In this document: positions 40,534-49,128 of the stretch, piece after piece
Layout of the letters: every line of letters begins with the position of its first letter
Position numbering within the stretch: position 1 is the stretch's first letter
NCBI GenBank assembly: GCA_011523425.1
Contig: WTGU01000069.1
Span: 1 to 64,000, forward strand
Length of the DNA stretch: 64,000 nt
Origin: Alphaproteobacteria bacterium
GTDB lineage: Bacteria > Pseudomonadota > Alphaproteobacteria > UBA828
Direction of reading: 5' to 3'
Position numbers and translations under genes: made by a program
Notes under the pieces: model-generated
Seen by the model: the letters and a program-made list of their open reading frames with translations, nothing else
Told to the model about the DNA's origin: nothing
Databases searched by the model: none

Positions 40534-42081
40534 ATGACCGGGGGCGACGGCGGCCGGCCCGCGACCTACCGCTCAACCACCATCGCAACGGGAATCCGCA
40601 CGGCAGCGCAGCGCACGCCGGAGAAGACAGCGCTCCGCGAAGGGGAGCGCACGCTCACCTACCGACAGCTGGTCGAGCGGATCGACCGGGTGAGCGCCGG
40701 CGCCCGGCACGATCTCGGCCTCGTCCCCGGCGACCGGGTGATGCTGCTCGCGCTGAACCGCCTCGAATACATCGAGGTCGTGGCCGGGTTCTCGGCCATG
40801 GGCGCGGCGGTCGCCACGATCAACACCCGGCTCTCCGCGAAGGAGCTGGAAGCGATCTGCCAGGATTGCAGGCCGCGCGTGCTGGTGGTCGACCAGGCCT
40901 GCGAGGAGCTTGCCCGCAGCGCTGTGCTCGAAGGAGTCGAGCGCGTGCTGGTGCTCGGCGGGAGCTACGACGAATGGCTCGCGCGCGCGGTACCGGAAGA
41001 GCCGGACGAGACGCCGGAGGAGTGGCAACCCTTCGCCATCTCCTACACCTCGGGCACCACGGGCACGGCCAAGGGCATCGTGCTCTCCCACCGCTCGCGG
41101 GTGCTGACGTGCTTCGGCATGGCCTCGGAGTACGGCTGCTACGGGCCGGACGACACCCACCTCGCCTTCGCGCCGCTGTTCCACGGCGGCGGCTTTGCCT
41201 TCGCGCTGGCCGCCGTCTTCTTTGGCGGCTTTTGCGAGCTCCTGCCCCGCTTCGACCCGGAGCTGGTGATGCAGCGGCTCTGCGACGGCCGCTTCACCGG
41301 CACCTTCATGGTGCCGACGCATTTCCACGCCATCCTCAACCTGGGCGAAGGCGTGCTTTCGCGCTACCGCGACCACGGGCTCACGGCGCTGGTCTCCAAC
41401 GCGGCGCCGCTGCCGCAGGTCACCAAGGAGAAGATCGTCGCCCAGTTCGGCGCGGGCGTGCTGCACGAGACCTACGGCTCGACCGAGGCCGGTATCGTCA
41501 CGAACCTGCGCCCGCCCGATCAGCTCCGCAAGAAGAGCTGCGTGGGCCTCCCCTTCGTCGGCAACCGCATCCGCCTGCTCGACGACGAGGGCAACGAGGC
41601 CGCGCCCGGCGAAGTGGGCGAGCTCTTCAGCACCTCGCCCTATCTCTTCAACGGCTATTGGAACAAGCCGGAGGAGACCGCTGCGACGATGCGGGGCGGC
41701 TGGGTATCCGCCGGCGACATGGCACGGCGCGACGAGGAGGGCTACATCTATATCGTCGACCGCAGGAAGGACATGATCATCTCCGGCGGGGTCAACGTCT
41801 ATCCACGCGAGGTGGAGGACGCGCTCTCGCGGCATCCGGCGGTGCGCGAGGTGGCCGTGGTCGGCGTGCCGGACGCGTACTGGGGCGAGCGGATCAAGGC
41901 GTTCGTCGTGCCCCAGCCGGACGCGCGGCCCTCGCCCGATGAGCTGATCGCCTATGGGAAGGAGAGCCTCGCCGCCTTCAAGGTCCCCAAGGAGGTCGAC
42001 TTCATCGACGCCCTGCCGCGCAACCCCGGCGGCAAGGTGCTGAAGCGGGTACTGAGGGAGCAGGGCGCGGGGTCGACATGA
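40534..42081 (+). CDS. Acyl-CoA synthetase (AMP-binding enzyme)
   Basis: The 515-residue adenylate-forming enzyme has P-loop ISYTSGTTGTAKGIVLSH, ETYGSTEAG (A5), GWVSAGDMARRDEEGYIY (A7), the hinge DRRKDMIISGG (A8) and a catalytic Lys in NPGGKVLKRVLR (A10). It activates an organic acid to its CoA thioester; the acid is unknown. It lies 9 bases after the amidohydrolase, and its stop overlaps the next start (ATGA). Confidence 0.92.
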   Translation: MTGGDGGRPATYRSTTIATGIRTAAQRTPEKTALREGERTLTYRQLVERIDRVSAGARHDLGLVPGDRVMLLALNRLEYIEVVAGFSAMGAAVATINTRLSAKELEAICQDCRPRVLVVDQACEELARSAVLEGVERVLVLGGSYDEWLARAVPEEPDETPEEWQPFAISYTSGTTGTAKGIVLSHRSRVLTCFGMASEYGCYGPDDTHLAFAPLFHGGGFAFALAAVFFGGFCELLPRFDPELVMQRLCDGRFTGTFMVPTHFHAILNLGEGVLSRYRDHGLTALVSNAAPLPQVTKEKIVAQFGAGVLHETYGSTEAGIVTNLRPPDQLRKKSCVGLPFVGNRIRLLDDEGNEAAPGEVGELFSTSPYLFNGYWNKPEETAATMRGGWVSAGDMARRDEEGYIYIVDRRKDMIISGGVNVYPREVEDALSRHPAVREVAVVGVPDAYWGERIKAFVVPQPDARPSPDELIAYGKESLAAFKVPKEVDFIDALPRNPGGKVLKRVLREQGAGST

Positions 42082-43718
42082 TCGAGCATCGCTTTGTCAT
42101 TTGCGGCGCGCGCCGGGTCATGGTGCGCCGCGCCGGGAGCGGCCCGCCGGTCCTGCTGCTTCACGAATCGCCGGTCTCGTCGGCCGCGTTCGTGCCCTTG
42201 ATCGGGTCGCTGGCCGAGCGCTTCACCGTGATCGCGCCCGACACGCCGAGCTATGGCGGCTCCGACCCCCTGACCTTGCACCGGCCGCAGATCCCCGACT
42301 ACGCCGACGCGCTCAGGGAGGTGGTCGACGTCCTCGGCCTGGAGCGCGCAGCCGTCTTCGGCCGCCACACCGGGGCTGCCATCGCGATAGAGTTCGCGAA
42401 CAGCCACCCGGAGCGCGTCAGCGGCGTCGTGCTCGACGGCTGCCCGGCCTTCACGCCGGAAGAGATGGAAGAGCTCGTGGCGAGCTACCTGCCGCCCTTC
42501 CGCCCGGACTGGAGCGGTAGCCACGTCGCCTGGCTCTGGTCCCGCATCCGCGACCAGTTCAGCTTCTTTCCCTGGAACCGCCAGGGGCCCGCGTCACGGC
42601 TCGCCATCGACATGCCCCGGCCCTCGATCCTGAACCGGATCGCGACGGACCTCTTGCTGGCGGGCGACGGCTACCGCATCGCCTACGAGGCGGCGTTTCG
42701 CTACGACGGCGCCGCGGCAGCGGCGGCCGCGCGCGTGCCCGCCCACTACATGGCGACCGAGACCGACGTTCTCTTCCCCCACCTCGACCGCCTTCATTCG
42801 CTGCCGGACGACGCGCATATCCACCGGCTGACGGACGCGGAGCGCGTGACCGCCATCGGCGATCTGCTCGCCGCCTGTGCCGACGGATTGCCGCCGGCGC
42901 CGCCTGCGCCGGAGGAGACGGGCGTGCGGCGCTTCATTCAGGTAGACGGCGCATCGCTCATGCTCCGCCAGTGGGGAGACGACAGCGCGCAGCCGCTGCT
43001 GCTCGTGGCCGATCTGCCGGGATCCACGCGAGGGCTGGACCCCGTCGCAGCCCATCTGGCCAGGGAGCGCCGGGTCGTCGCCATCGATCCCCCCGGCCAC
43101 GGCCTCTCCTCCCCCGCTCCGGCCGACATGGCCGACGGCGGCGTCGAGCTCGTGGCCCGCGCGGTGGCGTCGCTGGGGCTCGGGCAGGTCGATGTCGCCG
43201 GGATCAACGCGGGCGCCTGCTGGGCGGCGCATCTCGCCGGGCGCCTTGGGGCGGATTGCGGCCGTCTGGTGCTGATCGACCCGCCGCCTGATCCGCGGGC
43301 GCTGGCCGAATGCCTGCCGGCAACCGCGCTCGCGCCCGTCTGGAGCGGCGCCCACCTGCTCACCGCCTGGCATCTGGCGCGCGAATCCCTGCTCTACCGG
43401 CCCTGGTTCGTGCCCACGGCTGCCACCCGGATGCCGGTGGAGATCGGGCTCGACGTTGACCTCCTGCACCGGCGCTTCGTCGACACGGTCATTGCCGGCG
43501 ACGCCTTCCCTCGGACGCTGCAGGCGGTGTGCGGAGAGCCGTGGCCGGCTCTGCTCGCGCCGTTGGCGGGCAGGGTCGCGGTGGTCACTGGCGAGGGCAT
43601 GCCGGACGCGGCGGAACAGGCGGCGCTTGCCGCAGGCGCCTCGGCGCCGGTCACACGCGCCGTCCCCGACGCGCGGGGCTACGCGGACGCGATCGTGGCG
43701 GCGATGGAGCGAGAGTGA
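42078..43718 (+). CDS. Tandem alpha/beta-hydrolase protein with non-canonical nucleophile elbows
   Basis: The 546-residue protein contains two alpha/beta-hydrolase-like domains (about 1-270 and 285-546). The first has the oxyanion-type LLLHESPVSSAAF and an elbow reading FGRHTGAA. The second has IDPPGHGLSSPAP and an elbow reading GINAGACW. In both, the Ser of GxSxG is replaced (His and Ala). It may be a lyase, a non-hydrolytic member or a binding protein. Coupled 4-base overlaps on both sides place it between the CoA ligase and the FAD oxidoreductase of the same catabolic operon. No specific function is claimed. Confidence 0.75.
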   Translation: MIEHRFVICGARRVMVRRAGSGPPVLLLHESPVSSAAFVPLIGSLAERFTVIAPDTPSYGGSDPLTLHRPQIPDYADALREVVDVLGLERAAVFGRHTGAAIAIEFANSHPERVSGVVLDGCPAFTPEEMEELVASYLPPFRPDWSGSHVAWLWSRIRDQFSFFPWNRQGPASRLAIDMPRPSILNRIATDLLLAGDGYRIAYEAAFRYDGAAAAAAARVPAHYMATETDVLFPHLDRLHSLPDDAHIHRLTDAERVTAIGDLLAACADGLPPAPPAPEETGVRRFIQVDGASLMLRQWGDDSAQPLLLVADLPGSTRGLDPVAAHLARERRVVAIDPPGHGLSSPAPADMADGGVELVARAVASLGLGQVDVAGINAGACWAAHLAGRLGADCGRLVLIDPPPDPRALAECLPATALAPVWSGAHLLTAWHLARESLLYRPWFVPTAATRMPVEIGLDVDLLHRRFVDTVIAGDAFPRTLQAVCGEPWPALLAPLAGRVAVVTGEGMPDAAEQAALAAGASAPVTRAVPDARGYADAIVAAMERE

Positions 43719-45274
43719 GCGGCGGCCTCGCGGCGCGCCTCGCCGATCTGGTCGGCGCGGTGAACGTCATCGACGACGCGGCGGAAAGCGCCTACTACGC
43801 CCACGATATCGCCGGCCCTGCGCCGCACCCGGCGCACCTCGTCGTCCGCCCGCCGAGCGTGGACGCCGCCGTCGCCAGCGTCGCGGCGATCACCGGCGCG
43901 GGCCATGCGCTCACCGTACGGGGCGGCGGCCATTCCTACACCGGCGGCTACGGGCCGACGCGGCCGGGAACGGTGATCCTCGACACGAGCGCGCTCGACC
44001 GGGTGGTCGAGATCGACGAGGCCGACGGCTGGGTGATCGCCGAGGCTGGCTGCACCTGGCGCACGCTGCACGAGGCGCTTGCGGCGGCAGGGCGCCGGAC
44101 TCCGTTCTTCGGCCCGCTCTCCGGCGTCGTGGCGACGGTCGGCGGCGCGGCGTCGCAGAACGCCGCGTTCTTCGGCTCAGCCCGGCACGGCCCGATGTCC
44201 GAGAGCGTGCTCGGCCTTGACGTGGTGACGGCGGACGGCGCCCTGATGCGGCTCGGGCGCGTCGGCGATCAGGCGTTCGCGCGGGATTTCGGGCCCGATG
44301 CCGTTGGGCTCTTCCTGGGCGACGGCGGCGCCTTCGGCGTCAAGCTGCGCATCACCATGAGGCTCGTTCCACTGCCTCCCGCCACCCGCTTCGCCTCCTT
44401 CGCGTTCGAGAGTTTTGAGGCCGCGATCGATGCGCAGATCGCGCTGGCCGGCATGGACGAGATCAGCGAGAGCTACGGCTTCGACGCCGAGACCCACGAG
44501 AACCTGCGCCGCGCCGGTTTCAGCATCGGCGAGGGGGCGGCGGCGCTCCGCGACGTGGCGCAGGCGGAAGGTGGGCGGGCGAGCGGCCTCGCGGCGGCGG
44601 TCAGGACCGCGGCGGGCGTTCGCCGCGCCGTGGGCGAGACGCGCAACTCCCTCCACCTCGTGATCGAGGGCGCGAGCGAAGCGGCAGTGGCGGAAGCTTG
44701 TGACGGGATCGCCGCTTGCGCCAGCCGTCACGGCGGCACCGAGATCCCGGACACGATCCCCCGCATCACCCGCTCGCGGCCCTTCCGCCCGCTCAAGGCG
44801 CTGCTGGGGCCCGACGGCGAGGCGTGGCTGCCGATGCACGGGCTGCTTCCGCTCTCCCGCGCGCGGGATGGCCTGCAGGCGGCGAAAGATTGTCTCGCGC
44901 CCCACGAGGACGAGATGCGGGCGATCGGCATCCGCGTCACGCGGCTCACGACCATGGTCGGCGACCGGCTGCTGCTGGAGCCGCAGTTCTTCTGGCCGGA
45001 TGCGCTCTCACCCTTTCATCTGCGCGCCGTTACGGACGCGCAACGAACGCAGTACGCGGATCGGCCACCCAACGAGGAGGCGCGGGCGCAGGTGCACGCC
45101 TTGCGCGCGGCCCTGGTCGAGGCGCTCGCCGCCCACGGCGCGACCCACTACCAGATCGGCACCTACTATCCTTATCTGGAGCGGATCGATCCGGGCCAGC
45201 GGTGGCTCATCGAGTCACTGAAACGGACACTCGATCCGAAGAACTTGATGAGTCCCGGCGTCCTGGGCCTGTGA
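43715..45274 (+). CDS. FAD-linked oxidoreductase (VAO/GlcD type)
   Basis: The 519-residue flavoprotein has an N-terminal FAD_binding_4 (PCMH) domain with RGGGHSYTGGYGPT, where the His is a candidate covalent FAD attachment, and GPLSGVVATVGGAAS. The C-terminal FAD-oxidase domain ends with DPKNLMSPG, typical of GlcD and vanillyl-alcohol-oxidase relatives. The GTG at 43715 overlaps the previous stop by 4 bases; a longer open frame upstream lies inside that gene. Substrates in this superfamily are hydroxy acids, alcohols or phenols. Confidence 0.87.
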   Translation: MSGGLAARLADLVGAVNVIDDAAESAYYAHDIAGPAPHPAHLVVRPPSVDAAVASVAAITGAGHALTVRGGGHSYTGGYGPTRPGTVILDTSALDRVVEIDEADGWVIAEAGCTWRTLHEALAAAGRRTPFFGPLSGVVATVGGAASQNAAFFGSARHGPMSESVLGLDVVTADGALMRLGRVGDQAFARDFGPDAVGLFLGDGGAFGVKLRITMRLVPLPPATRFASFAFESFEAAIDAQIALAGMDEISESYGFDAETHENLRRAGFSIGEGAAALRDVAQAEGGRASGLAAAVRTAAGVRRAVGETRNSLHLVIEGASEAAVAEACDGIAACASRHGGTEIPDTIPRITRSRPFRPLKALLGPDGEAWLPMHGLLPLSRARDGLQAAKDCLAPHEDEMRAIGIRVTRLTTMVGDRLLLEPQFFWPDALSPFHLRAVTDAQRTQYADRPPNEEARAQVHALRAALVEALAAHGATHYQIGTYYPYLERIDPGQRWLIESLKRTLDPKNLMSPGVLGL

Positions 45275-45299
45275 CGGGTCGCTCGCCTCGGAATCCGGG

Positions 45300-45881
45300 C
45301 TACGCCGCCGCACGCGGCCCGATCGGGCAGTGCGCCTCGCGCTCGACGAGGTCGTAAACGAAGAGGAACTTGGCGATCCCGGTGAGCACGGCCGCCACCA
45401 TACCGAGCTCGAATATCTCGCCATCGTCGAAATGCGCCGAGAGATCGGCGTAGAGGGCGGGCGTGAGCTGCCCCTCCATGTTGGGGAGCGCCATCTCGGC
45501 GGCGAGACGTAGCACCGCACGCTCCTTCGCGGAAAAGGCGTCGTTCTCCTCGTCCATGATGGCGTCGAGCTGGGCGTCGCTGACGCCGGCTCGGCGTGCG
45601 GCCTCGACGTTCCCCTTGTTGCAGAAGGCGCAGCCGTGGGTCATCGAAAGCCGATAGCGCAGCAGTTCCTTGATCCTGACGTCGACCCGGCCGCCGTAGA
45701 AGACGCCCTCGTAGAAGCTCTTGAAGTACCATTCGAGCATGTGGGGCGCATTGGCGCCGATCTCGTAGAAGGTCGCATCGCCGCCCTTGCTCTCCTGCAG
45801 CGCACGGCTCTGCCGATAGGCGTCTTGCAGCCAGTCGCCCATGGCGTCCGGCCCCACCCTCCGCAACAAGGGATTGGGCAT
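45300..45881 (-). CDS. Carboxymuconolactone decarboxylase / AhpD-like protein
   Basis: The 193-residue helical protein has the CMD motif HGCAFCNKGN (CxxC with following Asn), as in AhpD-like disulfide proteins and many members of unknown substrate near catabolic genes. I chose the ATG at 45881, behind GGGGAGG; upstream open frame is likely non-coding. It converges on the FAD oxidoreductase with a 25-base gap and is the last gene before the tRNA-derived repeat. Confidence 0.82.
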   Translation of the reverse strand: MPNPLLRRVGPDAMGDWLQDAYRQSRALQESKGGDATFYEIGANAPHMLEWYFKSFYEGVFYGGRVDVRIKELLRYRLSMTHGCAFCNKGNVEAARRAGVSDAQLDAIMDEENDAFSAKERAVLRLAAEMALPNMEGQLTPALYADLSAHFDDGEIFELGMVAAVLTGIAKFLFVYDLVEREAHCPIGPRAAA

Positions 45882-46550
45882 ACCCGCCTCCCCGGATCGT
45901 GGACATCCCGCGACGGCGAGAGTGGCACGAAACCGCTCCTCCCGCCACGCCCACGCACAAACGGGCAACGCTGATGCGCATTCCAGAAGCCCTCGTACTG
46001 AGCTGCATACTCGGCTCCGGAAGCCCGCTATGCTCCGTTTGGGTGTGGTGGGCCAACTGTGGGGCTGGCGAGAAGACGCCCCTGGGACGTGGTGTATATC
46101 AATAGGTTATGCGAGGGTGCGCATCCTCGTCCCTCCGCCAGCCTCGCTCCGCACAACACCGGCATATGCCGCTACCCCCCGGAATACGACGGTTTTCATG
46201 TCTCTGAGGCGAGCGCGCCGGGCCCGGCTGGCGGGTCGCGGCCGCGGCGATGACGGCCGCGCCTATTCCGATCTTCTCCCTCCTCGTGTGGCGCTATATC
46301 GTGCGGGCATCCGACGCGGCAGCCGCAGGACGAACGACATGGCAATGCCCGAATCCGACGACTCGGGCCGGGTTTCGCGCGTCTGCGCGCGCGACTCCGC
46401 GAGAGGCCGCGTGCCGGCGCGCGCGTTCGACCGCAGTGGCCGGGCGGCACCCCTCATAGCCCTGAGGACGCGGGATACCTGAGACCTCTATCGAATGCGG
46501 GCTAGAATGCGCGGGCCCGCCACGCTGCCGAACGGTGAAAGGACCGAGCG
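45882..46550. other. Non-coding region at the right end of the putative island
   Basis: No convincing gene lies in these 669 bases. The segment contains the diverged tRNA-Ser 3' copy at 46123-46174. A possible 47-codon frame starting at 46339 has Arg-rich low-complexity content and no recognisable homology. The promoter of the CMD gene (minus) and that of the nitroreductase (plus) must lie here. Confidence 0.6.
46123..46174 (+). repeat. Right copy of the tRNA-Ser 3' direct repeat (putative attR, tRNA remnant)
   Basis: This shares CGTCCCTCCGCCAGCC and the following flank with 22764-22815, same orientation, about 47 of 52 positions. The preceding bases (GCGAGGGTGCGC) look like a decayed T-arm. 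The full tRNA cannot be folded, so it is a remnant and not a gene. Confidence 0.7.
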
Positions 46551-47219
46551 ATGGAACTGTACGAGGCGATGCGCACGACGTTTGCCGCGCGCGACTTTAC
46601 CGACGAGCACCTGCCCGACGAGGTGCTCTACGAGATGATCGAGAATGCCCGCTTCTCGCCGAGCGGGGGCAATCGCCAGGGCAACCGGGTCATCGTCGTG
46701 CGCGACATGGCGACACGCGAGCGGATCGCCGAGCTGACGGTGCCGGTCGCCAAGCGCTACCGCGCCCAGATCGACGCGGGCGAGAGCCCCTGGAGCGCGC
46801 ACGTTCCGACCAAGGTCTCACCCGAGCAGATCGAGGCGACCCCCGCGCCGGCCATGCTGACCGGGCCCTACACGCAGTCCTCGGTCGTGCTCGTCGTCTG
46901 CGTCGACCTCAAGGTCGTCGCCGCCACCGACCAGTATCTCGACCGCGTCGGGGTGATCAGCGGCGCCTCGATCTACCCCTTCGTCTGGAGCCTGCTGCTG
47001 GCGGCGCGTCAGAACGGCTTCGGCGGCACCATCACGACGCTCCCCATCGCCCACGAGCCCGAGATCAAGGCGCTCCTGAACATCCCGGGCGATCACGCCG
47101 TCTGCGCCGTCGTGCCCCTCGGTCGCCCGCCCAAGCAGCTCACCAAGCTGAAGCGCCGCCCGGTGGAGGAGATCGCCACCCGCGAGCGCTTCGACGGCGC
47201 GGTGTTCACGCTGGACTGA
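46551..47219 (+). CDS. Nitroreductase-family protein
   Basis: The 222-residue FMN-dependent family member starts MELYEAMRTTFAARDFTDEH with the usual FMN-phosphate Arg region, then ARFSPSGGNRQGNR, and SGASIYPFVWSLLLAARQ and VVPLGRPPKQLTKL near the C terminus. Members reduce nitro groups, quinones or enones, or dehalogenate; the substrate is not predictable. It is the first gene right of the putative attR and stands alone, followed by a strong hairpin. Confidence 0.87.
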   Translation: MELYEAMRTTFAARDFTDEHLPDEVLYEMIENARFSPSGGNRQGNRVIVVRDMATRERIAELTVPVAKRYRAQIDAGESPWSAHVPTKVSPEQIEATPAPAMLTGPYTQSSVVLVVCVDLKVVAATDQYLDRVGVISGASIYPFVWSLLLAARQNGFGGTITTLPIAHEPEIKALLNIPGDHAVCAVVPLGRPPKQLTKLKRRPVEEIATRERFDGAVFTLD

Positions 47220-47268
47220 CGTACGCCCGCCTGAGACGACAGGGCGGACAGCAGGGGGCAAAGACGAC

Positions 47269-47300
47269 GAGACCCCGCAGGCATTGCCCGGCGGGGTCTC
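47269..47300 (+). terminator. Terminator-like hairpin after the nitroreductase gene
   Basis: Perfect 10-base arms GAGACCCCGC (47269-47278) and GCGGGGTCTC (47291-47300) with a 12-base loop lie 49 bases after the stop. No T-run follows, so it may act as an mRNA 3'-end stabiliser instead of an intrinsic terminator. Confidence 0.5.
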
Positions 47301-47374
47301 GCGCCGACCGTGGGACCGCACAGCGCCCGCACGGCGCGTGCAGCCGGTGTGACTCGCAAAATACTCTACCGAAG

Positions 47375-47423
47375 GGTTGAACATTTGCCGGGAGCCGGTA
47401 TGTTCAACCACATGGTTGAGCAT
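47375..47423 (+). promoter_or_regulatory. Inverted-repeat operator overlapping the ArsR-type regulator start
   Basis: Perfect 10-base arms GGTTGAACAT (47375-47384) and ATGTTCAACC (47400-47409) are separated by 15 bases; the right arm contains the ATG. A third half-site, GGTTGAGCAT (47414-47423, one mismatch), follows. ArsR-family repressors commonly bind inverted repeats at their own promoters, so this is probably the autoregulatory operator of the operon. Confidence 0.65.
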
Positions 47424-47753
47424 GATCTGAACCGGGTCTTCCACGCGCTCGGCGATCCCACCCGCCGCGCCATCCTCGATCGTCTGGCCGAGGGGGAAGC
47501 GACCGTCAGCCACCTCTCCCGGCCTTTCGACCTCTCGTTCGCCGCAGTGTCGAAGCATCTCGGCGTACTCGAACGGGCCGGCCTCGTCACGCGCGAAACG
47601 CGGGGGCGGGAACGGGTGTGCCGGATCAACCCGGCCGCCCTCGATGACGCCCGCTCATGGCTCGAGTTCCACGAGCGCTTCTGGACGGACCGCCTTGAGG
47701 CGCTCGAGGCCCTTGTCGGAGCCGCCCCGGACAGACCGGACGACTCGCGATGA
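47400..47753 (+). CDS. ArsR-family transcriptional regulator (SdpR-like, metal-independent)
   Basis: The 117-residue winged-helix protein has LNRVFHALGDPTRRAILDRL, LSFAAVSKHLGVLERAGLV and the wing RETRGRERVCRINP. No Cys-based metal site is visible, as in the ArsR subgroup usually found with AHSA1/SRPBCC genes. The ATG at 47400 has GGAG five bases upstream. Its stop overlaps the start of the AHSA1 gene (ATGA). It probably represses this three-gene operon. Confidence 0.9.
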   Translation: MFNHMVEHDLNRVFHALGDPTRRAILDRLAEGEATVSHLSRPFDLSFAAVSKHLGVLERAGLVTRETRGRERVCRINPAALDDARSWLEFHERFWTDRLEALEALVGAAPDRPDDSR

Positions 47754-48211
47754 CCGAGTTCGAATCCTCTGCGGGAGCTGCAGAACGGAACATCTACCTG
47801 ACGCTTCACCGCGTGATCGACGCGCCGGTCGAGGCGGTCTACGCCGCCTGGACCGAGCCGGAGATGTTGCGTCGCTGGCTGGCGCCCGGCAATGCGACGG
47901 TCGTGCGTGCGGTCGCCGAGCCCGAGGTCGGCGGAACGTTCCTGGTCGAGATGCGGGGGGCGGACGGGCGGAGATGGCTCACCCGTGGCGTTTACCGTGA
48001 CGTCGTACCGCATCGTCGTCTCGTGCATACCTGGCGCTGGGAGGGCAGCGAGATCGAGTCACTCGTCACCGTCGAGTTCGAGCCGGAGTCGGCCGGCAGG
48101 ACGCGCCTGACCCTGACGCACGCCCGGTTCGCGGAGGACGAAGCGCGCGACGAGCACGTGCGGGGCTGGACCGGCTGCCTCGCGAAACTGGAGGCGCTGT
48201 GGGCGGGATGA
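47750..48211 (+). CDS. SRPBCC / AHSA1-family protein
   Basis: The 153-residue protein has the START-like fold pattern of AHSA1 proteins: RVIDAPVEAVYAAWTEPEML, RRWLAPGNATV, GGTFLVEMRGADG and the C-terminal helix VRGWTGCLAKLEALW. Such proteins bind hydrophobic ligands. The ArsR-AHSA1 pair is widespread and usually co-transcribed. It overlaps both neighbours by 4 bases. Confidence 0.88.
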   Translation: MTEFESSAGAAERNIYLTLHRVIDAPVEAVYAAWTEPEMLRRWLAPGNATVVRAVAEPEVGGTFLVEMRGADGRRWLTRGVYRDVVPHRRLVHTWRWEGSEIESLVTVEFEPESAGRTRLTLTHARFAEDEARDEHVRGWTGCLAKLEALWAG

Positions 48212-49128
48212 ACCGGATCGCGCCGACCCCGCGTCAGGACTGGGTATCCGACGCCATGTATCCCTTCGAGAGCAGGTTCTTCGCCACCGAGTCGGGACAC
48301 CGGATGCACTTCGTCGACGAGGGCGAGGGCGAGCCGATCGTGTTCGTGCACGGCAACCCGGCCTGGTCGTTCGAATTCCGTCATGTAATCCGGGAACTTC
48401 GCTCGGAGTTTCGCTGCGTCGCGCCGGACCATATCGGCTTCGGCCTGTCGTCGCGCAGCAGCCGGCGCGAGGACCATCATCCAGAAAGTCACGCGCTGAG
48501 GTTCGCCGCCCTGCTCGATGATCTCGACCTTCGCGACATCACGCTCTTCATGAACGACTGGGGCGGGCCCATCGGCCTCGACTTCGCGCGCAGGCATCCG
48601 GAGCGCGTCCGTCGTCTCGTCATCGCGAATACCTGGTGCTGGCCGGTCGGCGACGACTTCCACTTCAAGGCGTTCAGCTTCCTGATGTCGAGCTGGATCG
48701 GCCAGTACCTGATCCGGCACCGCAACTTGTTCGTGAACAGGGTGATGCCGAAGGCGGTGGGGGATCGAAGCATCCTGACGCCGGAGATCATGGCGCAATA
48801 CCGCAACGCGCAGCCGACGTCCGATACGCGGGCTGCCATGGCAGCCTTCCCGGGTCACATCGTCGGCGCAGGCGACTGGCTGCGCTCGATCTGGGACGAC
48901 CGCGCGGCCTTTGCCGACAAGCCGGCGCTCCTTCTCTGGGGCCTGAAGGACATTGCGTTCCGAAGGAAGGAACTCGAACGGTGGACGTCCGTTCTGTCGG
49001 ACCACGAGCTGCACGAGTTCGAGGACTGTGGGCACTTTCTCGCGGAAGAAGCGCCCGACAGGGTCGCATCCGCGCTCCGGGACTTCATGGAGCGAGCCGG
49101 ATTCCGGCCCGGCGAGCGAGAAGGCTGA
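48208..49128 (+). CDS. Haloalkane-dehalogenase-like alpha/beta hydrolase
   Basis: The 306-residue hydrolase has Asp, not Ser, at the nucleophile elbow: FMNDWGGPIG, the pattern of haloalkane dehalogenases (D-W-G-G, the Trp being a halide ligand in DhlA). The oxyanion motif is HGNPAWSFEF and the catalytic His lies in DCGHFLAEEAP. Dehalogenation of an alkyl halide is plausible; related Asp-nucleophile hydrolases act on epoxides or fluoroacetate. The ATG at 48208 overlaps the previous stop; a GTG at 48199 is less likely. Third gene of the ArsR operon. Confidence 0.82.
   Translation: MNRIAPTPRQDWVSDAMYPFESRFFATESGHRMHFVDEGEGEPIVFVHGNPAWSFEFRHVIRELRSEFRCVAPDHIGFGLSSRSSRREDHHPESHALRFAALLDDLDLRDITLFMNDWGGPIGLDFARRHPERVRRLVIANTWCWPVGDDFHFKAFSFLMSSWIGQYLIRHRNLFVNRVMPKAVGDRSILTPEIMAQYRNAQPTSDTRAAMAAFPGHIVGAGDWLRSIWDDRAAFADKPALLLWGLKDIAFRRKELERWTSVLSDHELHEFEDCGHFLAEEAPDRVASALRDFMERAGFRPGEREG

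Noticed and set aside
46074..46140. A second functional tRNA-Ser gene
   Set aside because: Only the 3' acceptor end and flank are preserved; no 5' acceptor strand, D-arm or anticodon arm can be folded, so it was treated as a remnant/att site.
46339..46482. Possible 47-codon gene starting MAMPESDDSG
   Set aside because: No ribosome site, low-complexity Arg/Ala-rich sequence and no recognisable similarity.
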